The notes under the pieces: generated by a model | What the model was told of the DNA's origin: nothing | Databases searched by the model: none | The model's input: the letters and a program-made list of their open reading frames with translations, nothing else | In this document: positions 17,823 through 27,180 of the stretch, one piece after another | Layout of the letters: every line of letters starts with the position of its first letter | Position numbering within the stretch: the stretch's first letter is position 1 | Assembly: GCF_003173735.1 (NCBI RefSeq) | Contig: NZ_CP029551.1 | Coordinates: forward strand, 1,417,501-1,481,500 | Direction: 5' to 3' | Length of the DNA stretch: 64,000 nt | Source: Methylobacterium radiodurans | Lineage (GTDB): Bacteria > Pseudomonadota > Alphaproteobacteria > Rhizobiales > Beijerinckiaceae | Position numbers and translations under genes: made by a program

Positions 17823-17994
17823 CGCGATGCACCCCGTGTGGCGGGCGCATCCTCGTTGCGGAGGCGTCGGGCCCGGATTGACGGTGCGGGTTCTCGCACC
17901 CGTCACCGCCGAGGGTCAAGCCGAAATGGCGAACGCGTCCGTTATTCCGGACGAAGTGGCCGAAACATCAGCCCCGTGGATCGTCCGGCCGCCC

Positions 17995-18408
17995 TCAGGC
18001 GCCCAGCTTGCGGCTGAAGACCTGGGCGGCTGCCGCTAAATCCTTGCGGACCGATTCGGGCAGGTGCTCGGTCATGCGCTGCGCCACCGCCTCGGCCAAG
18101 TTCTGAAGCTCGCCCTCCGCCTGATAGGAATGCTGCCGCCCCTCGCCGAACCCAGTCTGCGCGATGTCGTCGAGCCGGGGGGCGCCCTGGAAGAAATATT
18201 CCAGCGGGACACCGGTCATGCGCGAGAAGATGTCGAGATGGATCGCGCTGATGCGATTCGTGCCCTTCTCGTACTTCTGCAGCTGCGCCGCCGACATGCC
18301 GAAGCTCTCGGCCACGCGCCTCTGCGTCAGAGAAGCCTTGCGCCGCTGCTCGGCGATGCGCTGCCCGACATAGACATCGCGCTGATCGGTCTTCTGGCCT
18401 GCCATCAC
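17995..18408 (-). CDS. XRE-family transcriptional regulator upstream of metK
   Basis: A 137-residue protein with an N-terminal HTH_3 domain (GQRIAEQRRKASLTQRRVAE, SFGMSAAQLQKYEKGTNRIS) and a C-terminal helical tail. Starts at the ATG at 18408 or the next codon at 18405. The gene order regulator - metK - trmB is conserved in Hyphomicrobiales, where this HTH protein is found next to lnt and metK. The role is probably control of its own operon, including SAM synthesis; that is inference from position. Confidence 0.85.
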   Translation of the reverse strand: MMAGQKTDQRDVYVGQRIAEQRRKASLTQRRVAESFGMSAAQLQKYEKGTNRISAIHLDIFSRMTGVPLEYFFQGAPRLDDIAQTGFGEGRQHSYQAEGELQNLAEAVAQRMTEHLPESVRKDLAAAAQVFSRKLGA

Positions 18409-18562
18409 GCTCTCGCATTGCGGCCCGGTCGGCGTAGGCTCGGCCGTCGGGCTTGGATACGGTCAAGCTTAGGCGCAGTCGCGCGTTTTGTCACGGCGCG
18501 AACTGTTACAGAGTTGCGGCGAAGAGCGCCGCCTCCCCTGCATCCTAGCATGAAATCGGGGG

Positions 18563-18892
18563 TGGTGTCCCCGGCAGGGCTCGAACCTGCGACCCCAGGT
18601 TTCATCCCACTTCGGCTTCCGCCGCCGCCGCGGCCCGCGGCGTTCGTGGTCTGGACTATCCCTTCGCCCTAGGCGCGGATCCGGCTGGTCCGGCCCTTAG
18701 GCGCCGCCCGTCTAGTCTCTACACCTTCCGGCCGATGCTCGCGCATCCGTCCGGCTTGGCTCGGGATCGGCAGGGCGCGGGAGGCGCCTTGAGCTTTCCC
18801 CGACTTTGAGCGGATCCGCCGCGCAGTTTCCCGGCGCGGCGCCCAATTTGCGTTTAGGAAACCTGTGCTCTGTCCAGCTGAGCTACGGAGAC
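18563..18892 (-). tRNA. tRNA-Arg(CCU) interrupted by a group I intron
   Basis: The two exons, 18856-18892 and 18563-18602, join into a complete tRNA. The acceptor stem pairs GTCTCCG with CGGGGAC, the discriminator is A and CCA is encoded. The anticodon arm is CAGGT-TTCCTAA-ACCTG with anticodon CCU, and the T arm is GCAGGTTCGAGCCCTGC. The intron falls directly after the third anticodon base. The gene sits between the metK-operon regulator and an exported nuclease-like protein, on the same strand as metK. Confidence 0.93.
18603..18855 (-). ncRNA. Self-splicing group I intron (IC3-like) in tRNA-Arg(CCU)
   Basis: The 253-nt insert begins after a U (5' exon ...TTCCT) and ends in G, as group I introns require. 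Its core contains the P4-P6-type strand GATCCCGAGCCAAGCC, the R-like GAAGGTGTAGAGACTAGACG and the S-like GAAGGGATAGTCC, which pair as P7. There is no internal ORF. Group I introns in the same tRNA are known in Agrobacterium and relatives; the boundaries were fixed by the tRNA cloverleaf and by the U/G rule. Confidence 0.9.
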
Positions 18893-19017
18893 ACACCGCG
18901 GCTCTCATAGCATCCTCCAGCCTCCGGGCCAACCGTGGCCGGCCCGGTGGGTCGGAGCGCGGGCGGGCGGTGCGGATCGGCAGGGGGCAGGGCAAGGGAG
19001 GCCGCAGGGTAGGCGTC

Positions 19018-19890
19018 GTGCGGATCCTCCGGCTCGCGTGCGCCGCCGCATCCGTTCTGCTCGCCGTGCCGCTATCCCGCGGCCATGGCCCGGCCGCTGC
19101 GGCCGAGAGCGTGGCCTCGTGCCGGGCGGGTCCGGCCTGGACGGACCGAATCGCCGAGGTCGGTCCGCGCGGCGAGATCCGCCTCGCCTCCGGCGCCCGG
19201 GTTCTCCTCGATTCGCTGCACTGGCCGGCGGAACCCGTGGCGGGCGCGGCGCGGTCCTGGCTGGAGGCGCGCCGCGGGCGGGACCTCACCGTCGTCCCGC
19301 GCGGGACGCCCGACAGGTGGGGGCGCCAGCGCGCCGACATCGTTTCCGACATCGTTCCCGACGGCCTGCCGGAGGGCACCGAACCCGATCTCGCGGGCGG
19401 CCTCGCCGCCGCCGGGCTCGCGGCGATCGATCCGGGCGAGGCCGACGCGCTCTGCCGCCCGGCGCTGCTGCGGGTCGAGGCCGGTGCCCGCGCGCGCCGG
19501 CTCGGTCTCTGGCAGGTCCCGCTACCGGAGGCCCGGGACGCCGCCGCCCTGCGCGCGCTCGAGGGGCGCTTCGTCGTGGTCGAGGGTGTGGTCCGCCATG
19601 TCGGCGAGCGGTCCGCCCGCACCTACCTCGATTTCGTACGGCGGGGCGAGGACGGGCTCACGGTCACAGTGTCGAAACGCACTTGGCGCAGGGTGCTGGA
19701 ACATGGTTTGAGTGCGGCGGGGCTCACCGGCCGGCGCGTGCGGGTGCGCGGCATCCTCGAGATCCGGCGCGGGCCGGTGATCGACGTGACGGTGCCGGAA
19801 CTGGTCGAGCCGCTCGACGGGACGGAGGACGGGCGCCGCGGCGCCGATTCGGGGCATGCAGAGGGGCGCGGAACAGGCCGGGACCGGTGA
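19018..19890 (+). CDS. Exported thermonuclease-like (SNase fold) protein
   Basis: From the GTG at 19018 a signal peptide (VRILRLACAAASVLLAVPLS) precedes an SNase-like domain. The segment LDSLHWPAEPVAGAARSWLE, then VVPRGTPDRWGRQRADI matches the OB-fold with the family D-R-W/Y-G-R block, and ARARRLGLWQ is the usual closing piece. A second, OB-like C-terminal half (FVVVEGVVRHVGERSARTYL, VRVRGILEIRRGPVIDVTVP) suggests nucleic-acid or metal binding. Not all catalytic residues of staphylococcal nuclease can be assigned, so nuclease activity is uncertain. Overlaps the start of the protease gene that follows. Confidence 0.65.
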   Translation: MRILRLACAAASVLLAVPLSRGHGPAAAAESVASCRAGPAWTDRIAEVGPRGEIRLASGARVLLDSLHWPAEPVAGAARSWLEARRGRDLTVVPRGTPDRWGRQRADIVSDIVPDGLPEGTEPDLAGGLAAAGLAAIDPGEADALCRPALLRVEAGARARRLGLWQVPLPEARDAAALRALEGRFVVVEGVVRHVGERSARTYLDFVRRGEDGLTVTVSKRTWRRVLEHGLSAAGLTGRRVRVRGILEIRRGPVIDVTVPELVEPLDGTEDGRRGADSGHAEGRGTGRDR

Positions 19891-21364
19891 GAGGCGCGCG
19901 TGCGCGCCTGCGGGCGTGCGGGCGAGGGTCCGCGCGCTGCTGGTCGGGTTCGGGCTCGCGGGCGTCCTGGCGGGCTGCGCCGCCGAGCAGACCGGCGCCG
20001 TGCTGGCGCCCGCCGCCGTCACCGTTCCGGCCGAGGCCCCGCGCACCACCGGCCGGCAGCGCCCGGCCGATTCGGACCACCTCAAGCTCGTCGCCTCCTT
20101 CGGCGGCGAGTACCGCTCCCCGGCCACGCTCCAGCTCCTCGGCGAGGTTACCGACCGGCTGGTGCGGGCGAGCGACCGGCCGGACCAGACCTACGCGGTG
20201 ACGTTGCTCGATTCCTCTGTGGTCAACGCCTTCGCGCTGCCGAGCGGCCGGCTCTACGTCACCCGCGGCCTCCTGGCGCTCGCCTCCGACACCTCGGAGA
20301 TCGCCGCGGTGCTGGCTCACGAGATCGCCCACGTCACGCTCGCCCACGCCACCGCCCGCACGGAGCTTGAGCTGCGCTCGCAGCTCGTCAGCCGCGTGGT
20401 GGCGGACGTGCTGAACGACCCCACGACCGGCGCGCAGCTGCAGAACCAGTCCCGCTTCGCGCTCGCCCGCTTCTCCCGCGAGCAGGAACTGGAGGCGGAC
20501 GGCGTCGGCGTCCGGACGCTGGCGCGGGCGGGCTACGACCCCTACGGCGCGGGCCGCTTCCTCACGAGCCTCAACCGCACCCTGGCGCTCAAGACCGGCA
20601 CCGGGGCACCGGGCGAGCCCGACATGCTGGCGACCCATCCGGGCACGGCCGAGCGCATCGCCCTGGTGACGCGGGCCGCCCGCCGCAGCGGCGCGCCGGG
20701 AATCGGCGTGGACGACCGGGCGCGCTACCTCGCGGCGATCGACGGGCTCGCCTACGGCGACAATCCCGGCGAGGGCGCGGTGCGGGGCCGGCGCTTCATC
20801 CATCCGAGCCTCGGCATCGCCTTCGAGGTTCCGGACGGCTTCGCGATCGAGAACACCCGCAACGCCGTGCTGGGCACCACGCCGGAGGGCAGCCGCCGCC
20901 TGCTCTTCGATCAGGTGGACGCGGAATCCGGCCAGGGCCTCGATGCGGTGCTCAAGGCGACGTGGAACGACGCGATCGAGCCGGGCTCGGTGGAGCTGCG
21001 CGAGGTCGGCCCCTACCCGGCCGCCACCGCCCTGTCGCGCGGCAAGGACTGGACCTTCCGGCTCGCGGCGCTCCGGGTGGGCGATGCCACCTACCGCATG
21101 ATCATGGCCGCCAAGGGCGCGACCGACCCCGATCCCGCCTTCCGGCGCTGGATCGCGAGCCTGGCGGCCGTCTCCCCGTCCGAGACGCAGGCGCTGCGCC
21201 CCCTGCGCCTTCAGGTGGTCCAGGCCTCCTCGCAGAGCGCCGAAGACCTCGCCCGCCGCATGGCCGTGCCCGACCGGGCCCTCGACCGCTTCCTCGTCCT
21301 CAACGGGCTGGAGCGCGGCGCCGCCCTGCGGCCGGGCCAGAGCTACAAGATCGTGACGGAGTGA
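19856..21364 (+). CDS. M48 family metalloprotease, lipoprotein (BepA/YfgC-like)
   Basis: A 502-residue protein. A signal with lipobox LAGC (residues 38-41 from ATG 19856) would anchor it as a lipoprotein; the GTG at 19916 would give a more normal signal length. The peptidase M48 domain carries the zinc motif HEIAH (residues 155-159) and the downstream EQELEADGVGVR third ligand. The C-terminal part ends in a LysM-like segment (RMAVPDRALDRFLVLNGLER, GAALRPGQSYKI), suggesting cell-wall association. Proteins of this type act in periplasmic quality control of outer-membrane proteins. Overlaps the preceding gene by 35 bp. Confidence 0.85.
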   Translation: MQRGAEQAGTGERRACAPAGVRARVRALLVGFGLAGVLAGCAAEQTGAVLAPAAVTVPAEAPRTTGRQRPADSDHLKLVASFGGEYRSPATLQLLGEVTDRLVRASDRPDQTYAVTLLDSSVVNAFALPSGRLYVTRGLLALASDTSEIAAVLAHEIAHVTLAHATARTELELRSQLVSRVVADVLNDPTTGAQLQNQSRFALARFSREQELEADGVGVRTLARAGYDPYGAGRFLTSLNRTLALKTGTGAPGEPDMLATHPGTAERIALVTRAARRSGAPGIGVDDRARYLAAIDGLAYGDNPGEGAVRGRRFIHPSLGIAFEVPDGFAIENTRNAVLGTTPEGSRRLLFDQVDAESGQGLDAVLKATWNDAIEPGSVELREVGPYPAATALSRGKDWTFRLAALRVGDATYRMIMAAKGATDPDPAFRRWIASLAAVSPSETQALRPLRLQVVQASSQSAEDLARRMAVPDRALDRFLVLNGLERGAALRPGQSYKIVTE

Positions 21365-21419
21365 TGCCGCGTCCGCGCGCCCGGATCGATGAGCCGGAGC
21401 GCGGATCGGGTGCCCGCCC

Positions 21420-22310
21420 TCAGGGCGTCCGGTAGGCGGAGCCGTCCTCGGCGCGCCGGGGCCGCTCGACGTAGCGGCCCTGGTCCGGCACGGCGATGCG
21501 GTCGAAATCGGCCGCGAGCGCGTCGAGGCCGCGGCGCAGCTCGGTCCCGGCGAGGGCCCGGCCATGCCCGGTGATCGCGAGGTCCGGCATCAGGGCGGCC
21601 AGCGCCCGAACCGAGTCGCGCGCGGCCGGCCAGTCGATGGTCAGGTACTTGGGCGGCCCGTGGATCTCGGGCGTCTGCACGATCGACTCGTAGGCCGACT
21701 CGCTCGCCGTGGTGATGAAGGCATCGCCCGCGATCACCGTGCGGTCACTCTCGCGCCACAGGGAGACGTGGCCGGGCGAGTGGCCGGGCGTGTGGATCCA
21801 GCGCCAGCCCGGCAGTTCCGGGATGTTGCCGTCCTCGGGCAGGTCGCGCAGCTGCGCGGAGACGTCCACGGGCTTCGTCGGGAAGAGCGGCGAGGCCAGC
21901 GCCATCGCGCCGCCGCCGACGCTCGCGTCGCCCGGAGGGTAGGCGGCGCTGCCGTCGAGATAGGGCCGCTCCAGGCGGTGGGCGTAGACCGGCACGTTCC
22001 AGGCCGCCGCCAGATCCTCCAGCACGCCCACATGGTCGAAATGCCCGTGGGTGAGCAGGATCGCGGCCGGCCGCGCGCCGCCAAAGCGGGCCTCGGCCGC
22101 GGCCTCGATCCGCGCCCGGGTGCCAGGGAAGCCCGCATCGACCAGCACCCAGCCGGCCTCGCCGGGCCGCCCGATATAGGCGACGTTGACGATGACGTGG
22201 CGCTGGTAGGCGAGGTCGGGCCGGACCTCGTGGGTGGCGTCGTCGCGCTCGGCATCGGCGCGCGGATCGTCCGCCCGCGCGTTCGGATCGACCCGGATCT
22301 GCTGGACCAT
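21420..22310 (-). CDS. Metallo-beta-lactamase-fold hydrolase
   Basis: A 296-residue protein with the MBL zinc motif HGHFDH at residues 88-93, the second-site His in HTPGHSPGHVSLW, the bridging Asp in VIAGDAFIT and the last His in AITGHGRAL. No signal peptide. The family covers lactonases, glyoxalase II-like enzymes and others, and the substrate cannot be told from sequence. Convergent with the protease gene. Confidence 0.85.
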   Translation of the reverse strand: MVQQIRVDPNARADDPRADAERDDATHEVRPDLAYQRHVIVNVAYIGRPGEAGWVLVDAGFPGTRARIEAAAEARFGGARPAAILLTHGHFDHVGVLEDLAAAWNVPVYAHRLERPYLDGSAAYPPGDASVGGGAMALASPLFPTKPVDVSAQLRDLPEDGNIPELPGWRWIHTPGHSPGHVSLWRESDRTVIAGDAFITTASESAYESIVQTPEIHGPPKYLTIDWPAARDSVRALAALMPDLAITGHGRALAGTELRRGLDALAADFDRIAVPDQGRYVERPRRAEDGSAYRTP

Positions 22311-22637
22311 CGACTCTCTTCCGGCTCTCGTTCCATCTCCCCCGAGAGGTCCAACCCGGCAGGCACATGCCGGATCCTGAAGCGGCGGGGCCGTGCAGCC
22401 GGGCCCACGTGGGACCGGCGATCACGGCTTCGTAAGAGAGCGGACCGGCGCGTCGTCAGCGGCGCCGGGCGGATCGACTTAAGATCCGAGCCGCATTCAT
22501 CAAATCGTCATCGATGCGAAATTGCAACCGCTGTCGAAAGTCGTCGCCGGACCGGTTCTTCTGCCACAGAAAAGCGATAAGGGTCGGTTCGTTGCGGGCA
22601 ATCGAACGGACGCGCGAATCCTTCGCCGGCTCGCCTG
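22311..22637. other. 327-bp divergent spacer before the RND efflux operon
   Basis: Separates the MBL hydrolase (minus) from the membrane-fusion protein (plus), so it must contain promoters for both. The stretch 22478-22530 is locally AT-richer (aagatccgagccgcattcat) than its surroundings. No repeat or gene is seen. Confidence 0.5.
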
Positions 22638-24008
22638 ATGCCAGACCTGCCCCGGACCGACGCCGAGACACCGATGGACGCCCGCAATCCTCTGGAGCCC
22701 GAAGCGCGTACCGGCGAGGCGCGCGCCCCGCGCCGCGTCGGTCTCCTGCCCGTCGCCGCCGTCCTGCTCGGCCTCGTCGCGCTGGTCGCGGCCGTGGCCG
22801 TGTTCCCGCAGCCCGTGCGCGACGCCGCGGAGCGCGCGATCGCCTTCGTTCAGGGCCTTACCGGTGGCGGCGAGGCCGCGGAGGAGGCGGCGGAGCGGGC
22901 CGAGGTGGCCTCCTCGGCCGAGCGCATCTTCCGCCCGACGCGGGAGCAGCGCGCCGCCTTCGAGATCCATCCGGTCGCCACCATGACCTTCCGGCCCGAG
23001 GGCACGGCGGAGGGGCGCATCGCGCTCAACGAGGACGACAACGTGCCGGTTGCCGCGCCCTATTCGGGCCGGGTCACGAAGGTTCTGGCGCGGGCGGGCG
23101 ACGAGGTGAAGGCCGGCGCCGTGCTGCTGACGCTGGAGGCCACCGACATGGTCCAGGCGCAGAACGACTACCAGGCCGCGCTCAACAACCTGCAGAAGCA
23201 GCAGGCGCTGCTGAAGCTCGACCAGACCATCGCGGCCCGCCAGCAGGAGCTGTTCGCCGCCCGCGCCGTGGCGCTGAAGGACTACCAGTCCGCCCAGAAC
23301 GACGTGATCGCGGCCCAGAGCGACCTGAAGACCGCCGAGGCGACGCTGGACGCGGTGAAGAACCGCCTGCGCCTCATGGGCAAGACCGATGCGGAGATCG
23401 CGGCCTTCGAGAAGAACGGCCGGCTCAGCTCCGAGGTCGAGATCCGGGCGCCGATCGCCGGTACCATCGTGCAGCGGAAGGTCGGCGTCGGTCAGTATCT
23501 CTCCTCGTCGAGCGACCCGTCCTTCGTCATCGGCGACCTCTCGACCGTCTGGCTGATCGCCAACGTGCGCGAGAGCGAGATCCCGAAGATCCGTATCGGC
23601 CAGGAGGTCGAGGCGCGGGTGGCCGGCTTCGGCGCGCGCATCTTCAAGGCACGGGTCAACTACATGGCGGCCAGCCTCGACCCGGCGACGCGCCGGCTCG
23701 CCGTGCGCAGCGAGGTCGACAACCCCGAGCGCCTGCTCAAGCCCGAGATGTTCGCGACCTTCACCATCGTCACCGGCAAGCCGCAGCCCTCGCCCGCGGT
23801 GCCGCTGGCCGCGATCGTCTACGAGGGCGCGGCGGCCCATGTCTGGGTGGCGAAGGCGGACGGCAGCATCGTTGCCCGCGCGGTCAAGCTCGGGCTGATC
23901 AACGGCGAGAACGCGCAGGTGGTCGAGGGACTGAACCCGGGCGAGGAGGTCGTCACCCGCGGCGCCCTGTTCATCGACCGGGCCGCCTCCGGCGACAAGG
24001 CCTCCTGA
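22638..24008 (+). CDS. RND efflux periplasmic adaptor (CzcB/CusB-like)
   Basis: A 456-residue membrane fusion protein with one N-terminal hydrophobic helix (VGLLPVAAVLLGLVALVAAV). It then shows lipoyl/biotinyl halves (YSGRVTKVLARAGDEVKAGA and IRAPIAGTIVQRKVGVGQYL), an alpha-helical hairpin rich in Gln/Ala (NDYQAALNNLQKQQALLKLD), and beta-barrel and membrane-proximal domains. It links the inner-membrane pump to the outer-membrane channel. ATG 22674 is an alternative start. First gene of a three-gene operon. Confidence 0.9.
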   Translation: MPDLPRTDAETPMDARNPLEPEARTGEARAPRRVGLLPVAAVLLGLVALVAAVAVFPQPVRDAAERAIAFVQGLTGGGEAAEEAAERAEVASSAERIFRPTREQRAAFEIHPVATMTFRPEGTAEGRIALNEDDNVPVAAPYSGRVTKVLARAGDEVKAGAVLLTLEATDMVQAQNDYQAALNNLQKQQALLKLDQTIAARQQELFAARAVALKDYQSAQNDVIAAQSDLKTAEATLDAVKNRLRLMGKTDAEIAAFEKNGRLSSEVEIRAPIAGTIVQRKVGVGQYLSSSSDPSFVIGDLSTVWLIANVRESEIPKIRIGQEVEARVAGFGARIFKARVNYMAASLDPATRRLAVRSEVDNPERLLKPEMFATFTIVTGKPQPSPAVPLAAIVYEGAAAHVWVAKADGSIVARAVKLGLINGENAQVVEGLNPGEEVVTRGALFIDRAASGDKAS

Positions 24009-24027
24009 GGGAGCCGGGGGGCCTGCC

Positions 24028-27000
24028 ATGAACAGCCTGATCGTCTTCTCGCTCCGCCAGCGCGTCCTGGTCTTCCTGGGCTTCCTGGTGATGATGGGGC
24101 TCGGCTACGCGAGCTACACCCAGCTCAACATCGAGGCCTATCCCGATCCCGTCCCGCCGCTCGTGGACGTGATCACCCAGAATCCCGGCCAGTCCGCCGA
24201 GGAGATCGAGCGCTACATCACGATCCCGCTGGAGGTCGCGCTCGCCGGCATCCCGAACGCCACGGTGGTGCGCACCATCTCGCTGTTCGGCCTCTCCGAC
24301 GTGAAGGTGCAGTTCAATTACACCTACACGTACGAGCAGGCGCTGCAGCGCGTCCTCAACCGCCTCTCGCAGCTGCCGCCCCTGCCGAACGGGGCCCAGC
24401 CGCAGATCTCGCCGACGAGCCCGGTCGGCGAGATCATGCGCTACAAGCTCGTCGGCCCGGCGGGCTACTCGTCCGCCGACATGAAGACCCTGCAGGACTG
24501 GGTGCTGCAGCGCCGCTTCAAGGCGATTCCCGGCGTCGTGGACGTCACTGCCTTCGGCGGCAAGGCCAAGGAGTACGAGATCGCGGTCGACCTGAACCGG
24601 CTCCAGGCGCAAGGCCTGACGCTGGTCCAGCTGGTGACCGCGCTGAACAACTCCTCGATCAATGTCGGCGGCCAGACGCTCAACGTCGGCGAGCAGGCGG
24701 CGGTGGTGCGCGGCATCGGCCTGATCCGGGACATGGACGACATCCGCGACACCATGCTGACGCAGGTCAACGGCGTGCCGGTGCTCGTGAAGGACGTGGC
24801 CGAGGTGCGCGTCTCGAACGCGCCGCGGCTGGGCATCGTCGGTCACGACGACCAGCCGGACGTGGTCGAGGGCATCGTGCTGATGAGCCGCGGCGGCCAG
24901 AGCCTGCCGACCCTGAAGCGCGTCGAGGCCGAGATCGACCGGATCAACAACTCCACGATCCTGCCGCCAGACGTGAAGATCCAGCGCATCTACGACCGCT
25001 CGGGGCTGATCCACACCACCACCCACACGGTGATGCACAACCTCGTCTTCGGCGTGGTGCTGGTCTTCGTGGTGCAGTGGCTGTTCCTCGGCTCACTTCG
25101 CAGCGCCATCATCGTGGCGGCGACCATCCCCTTCGCGCTGGGCTTCGCCATCCTGATCCTGGTGGTGCGGGGCGATTCCGCCAACCTCCTGTCGCTCGGC
25201 GCCATCGATTTCGGCCTGATCGTGGACGCCACCGTGATCATGGTCGAGAACGTGTTCCGGCACCTCGCCGAACCGCACCTCTCGAAGGGCCAGCGGGCGC
25301 CGGGCGGGCTCACGGGCCGGCTCGGCACCATCGCGATCGCGGGCGCCGAGGTGAACCGGGCGATCTTCTTCTCGGCCACCATCATCATCGTGGGCTTCCT
25401 GCCGCTCTTCACGATGACGGGCGTCGAGGGCCACATCTTCGGCCCGATGGCCAAGACCTACGCCTACGCGCTGGTGGGCGGTCTGATCGCCACCTTCACG
25501 GTCTCGCCGGCCCTCTCCGCGCTCATCCTGCCCAAGCACGTCGAGGAGCGCGACACGCTGATCGTGAAGCTGCTGCGCTTCGGCCACGAGATCATCCTGA
25601 AGTTCGGCCTGCGCAACCGGATCCTGTCATTGGCCGTGACGCTCGCGATCCTGCTCGTCTCGGGGCTCGCCGCGCGCAATCTGGGCCTGGAATTCCTGCC
25701 CAAGCTCGAGGAGGGCAACCTCTACGTGCGCGGCACCATGCCGGCCTCGATCTCGCTGGAGGCAGGCAACGCCTACGTGCAGCGCCTGCGCAAGATCTTC
25801 CAGGAGGTGCCCGAGGTCGTCACCGTGATCTCGCACCAGGGCCGGCCCGCCGATGGCACCGACGCCACCGGCTTCTTCAACTGCGAGATCCTGGCGCCCC
25901 TGAAGCCGATCGACCAGTGGCGGAAAGGTCTCGACAAGGAGACCCTGATCCGCAACCTCTCGAAGCGCCTGGAGCAGGAATTCCCCGGCATCGAGTTCAA
26001 CTTCTCGCAGTATATCGAGGACAACGTCCAGGAGGCGGCCTCGGGCGTGAAGGGCGAGAATTCGGTCAAGATCTACGGTTCCGATCTCGCGCAGATCACC
26101 AAGACCGCTGAGGCGGTCAAGGCGGTGCTCGCGACGATCCCCGGCATCACGGATCTGGCCGTCTTCGCCTCGCTGGGCCAGCCGACGGTCCGCATCGACG
26201 TGGACCGGCAGAAGGCCGCCCGCTTCGGCCTCTCGATCGGCGACGTGAACACCACTGTGGCGGCCGCGATCGGCGGCCAGACCGCGGGCGACCTCTACGA
26301 GTACGGCTCGGACCGGCACTTCCCAATGCGGGTGCGGCTGGCGCGCGAGTACCGTTCCTCGCTGGAGACGATCCGCAACATCACCATCGGCGCGCCGAAC
26401 CCGTCGGGCGGCGTGGTGCAGGTGCCGCTCTCGGAGATCGCCACCGTCGAACTCGTCTCGGGCGCGGCCTTCATCTACCGCGAGGACCAGGAGCGCTACA
26501 TCCCGGTCAAGTTCTCGGTGCGCGGGCGCGACCTCGGCAGCGCGGTGCTGGAGGCGCAGGCCCGCGTCGAGCGGGAGGTGGAGATGCCGGCCGGCTACCA
26601 CATGGAGTGGGTCGGCCAGTTCACGAACCTCCAGGACGCGGTCGCCCGCCTCAGCCTCGTCGTGCCGTTGACGCTGGTGCTGATCGCGCTGCTCCTGTTC
26701 ATCAACTTCAACTCGGCCACCGACATGCTGCTCACCCTCTCGGTGATCCCGATGGCGATGATCGGCGGCATCCTCGCGCTGTTCTTCACCGCCACGCCCT
26801 TCTCGATCTCGGCGGCGATCGGCTTCATCGCGCTCTTCGGCATCTCGACCATGGAGGGCGTGATCCTGCTGGCCTACTACAACCAGCTCCTCGACGAGGG
26901 GATGGAGCGGGCCGAGGCCGTCTGGCACGCCTCGATCGTGCGGATGCGGCCGGTAATGATGACCTGCGTGGCGGCCTGCGTCGGCCTGCTGCCGGCCGCG

Positions 27001-27180
27001 GTCTCCACCGGCATCGGCTCGCAGGTCCAGAAGCCGCTGGCGCTGGTGGTGGTCGGCGGCATCCTGCTCGCCCCGAACCTGATCCTCGTGGTGCTGCCGG
27101 TGCTGATCTCGCTGTTCTCCCGGCGGAAGACCAACCGCGACGCCGTGCCGGCCCAGCACCACCACACGGCGGCGGCGTGA
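24028..27180 (+). CDS. Heavy-metal efflux RND pump (CzcA/CusA family)
   Basis: A 1050-residue inner-membrane proton/cation antiporter of the HME-RND class. It has twelve hydrophobic helices with two large periplasmic loops, and the TM4 motif GAIDFGLIVDATVIMVENVF that marks metal-exporting RND pumps. The start MNSLIVFSLRQRVLVFLGFL is typical. The predicted substrate is Co/Zn/Cd or Cu/Ag; the sequence alone does not separate these. It starts 20 bp after the adaptor and its stop overlaps the start of the outer-membrane component. Confidence 0.93.
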   Translation: MNSLIVFSLRQRVLVFLGFLVMMGLGYASYTQLNIEAYPDPVPPLVDVITQNPGQSAEEIERYITIPLEVALAGIPNATVVRTISLFGLSDVKVQFNYTYTYEQALQRVLNRLSQLPPLPNGAQPQISPTSPVGEIMRYKLVGPAGYSSADMKTLQDWVLQRRFKAIPGVVDVTAFGGKAKEYEIAVDLNRLQAQGLTLVQLVTALNNSSINVGGQTLNVGEQAAVVRGIGLIRDMDDIRDTMLTQVNGVPVLVKDVAEVRVSNAPRLGIVGHDDQPDVVEGIVLMSRGGQSLPTLKRVEAEIDRINNSTILPPDVKIQRIYDRSGLIHTTTHTVMHNLVFGVVLVFVVQWLFLGSLRSAIIVAATIPFALGFAILILVVRGDSANLLSLGAIDFGLIVDATVIMVENVFRHLAEPHLSKGQRAPGGLTGRLGTIAIAGAEVNRAIFFSATIIIVGFLPLFTMTGVEGHIFGPMAKTYAYALVGGLIATFTVSPALSALILPKHVEERDTLIVKLLRFGHEIILKFGLRNRILSLAVTLAILLVSGLAARNLGLEFLPKLEEGNLYVRGTMPASISLEAGNAYVQRLRKIFQEVPEVVTVISHQGRPADGTDATGFFNCEILAPLKPIDQWRKGLDKETLIRNLSKRLEQEFPGIEFNFSQYIEDNVQEAASGVKGENSVKIYGSDLAQITKTAEAVKAVLATIPGITDLAVFASLGQPTVRIDVDRQKAARFGLSIGDVNTTVAAAIGGQTAGDLYEYGSDRHFPMRVRLAREYRSSLETIRNITIGAPNPSGGVVQVPLSEIATVELVSGAAFIYREDQERYIPVKFSVRGRDLGSAVLEAQARVEREVEMPAGYHMEWVGQFTNLQDAVARLSLVVPLTLVLIALLLFINFNSATDMLLTLSVIPMAMIGGILALFFTATPFSISAAIGFIALFGISTMEGVILLAYYNQLLDEGMERAEAVWHASIVRMRPVMMTCVAACVGLLPAAVSTGIGSQVQKPLALVVVGGILLAPNLILVVLPVLISLFSRRKTNRDAVPAQHHHTAAA

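Noticed and set aside
17823..17994. Possible SAM riboswitch in the metK leader
   Set aside because: A hairpin exists, but I could not match it to the SAM-II, SAM/SAH or other SAM riboswitch consensus.
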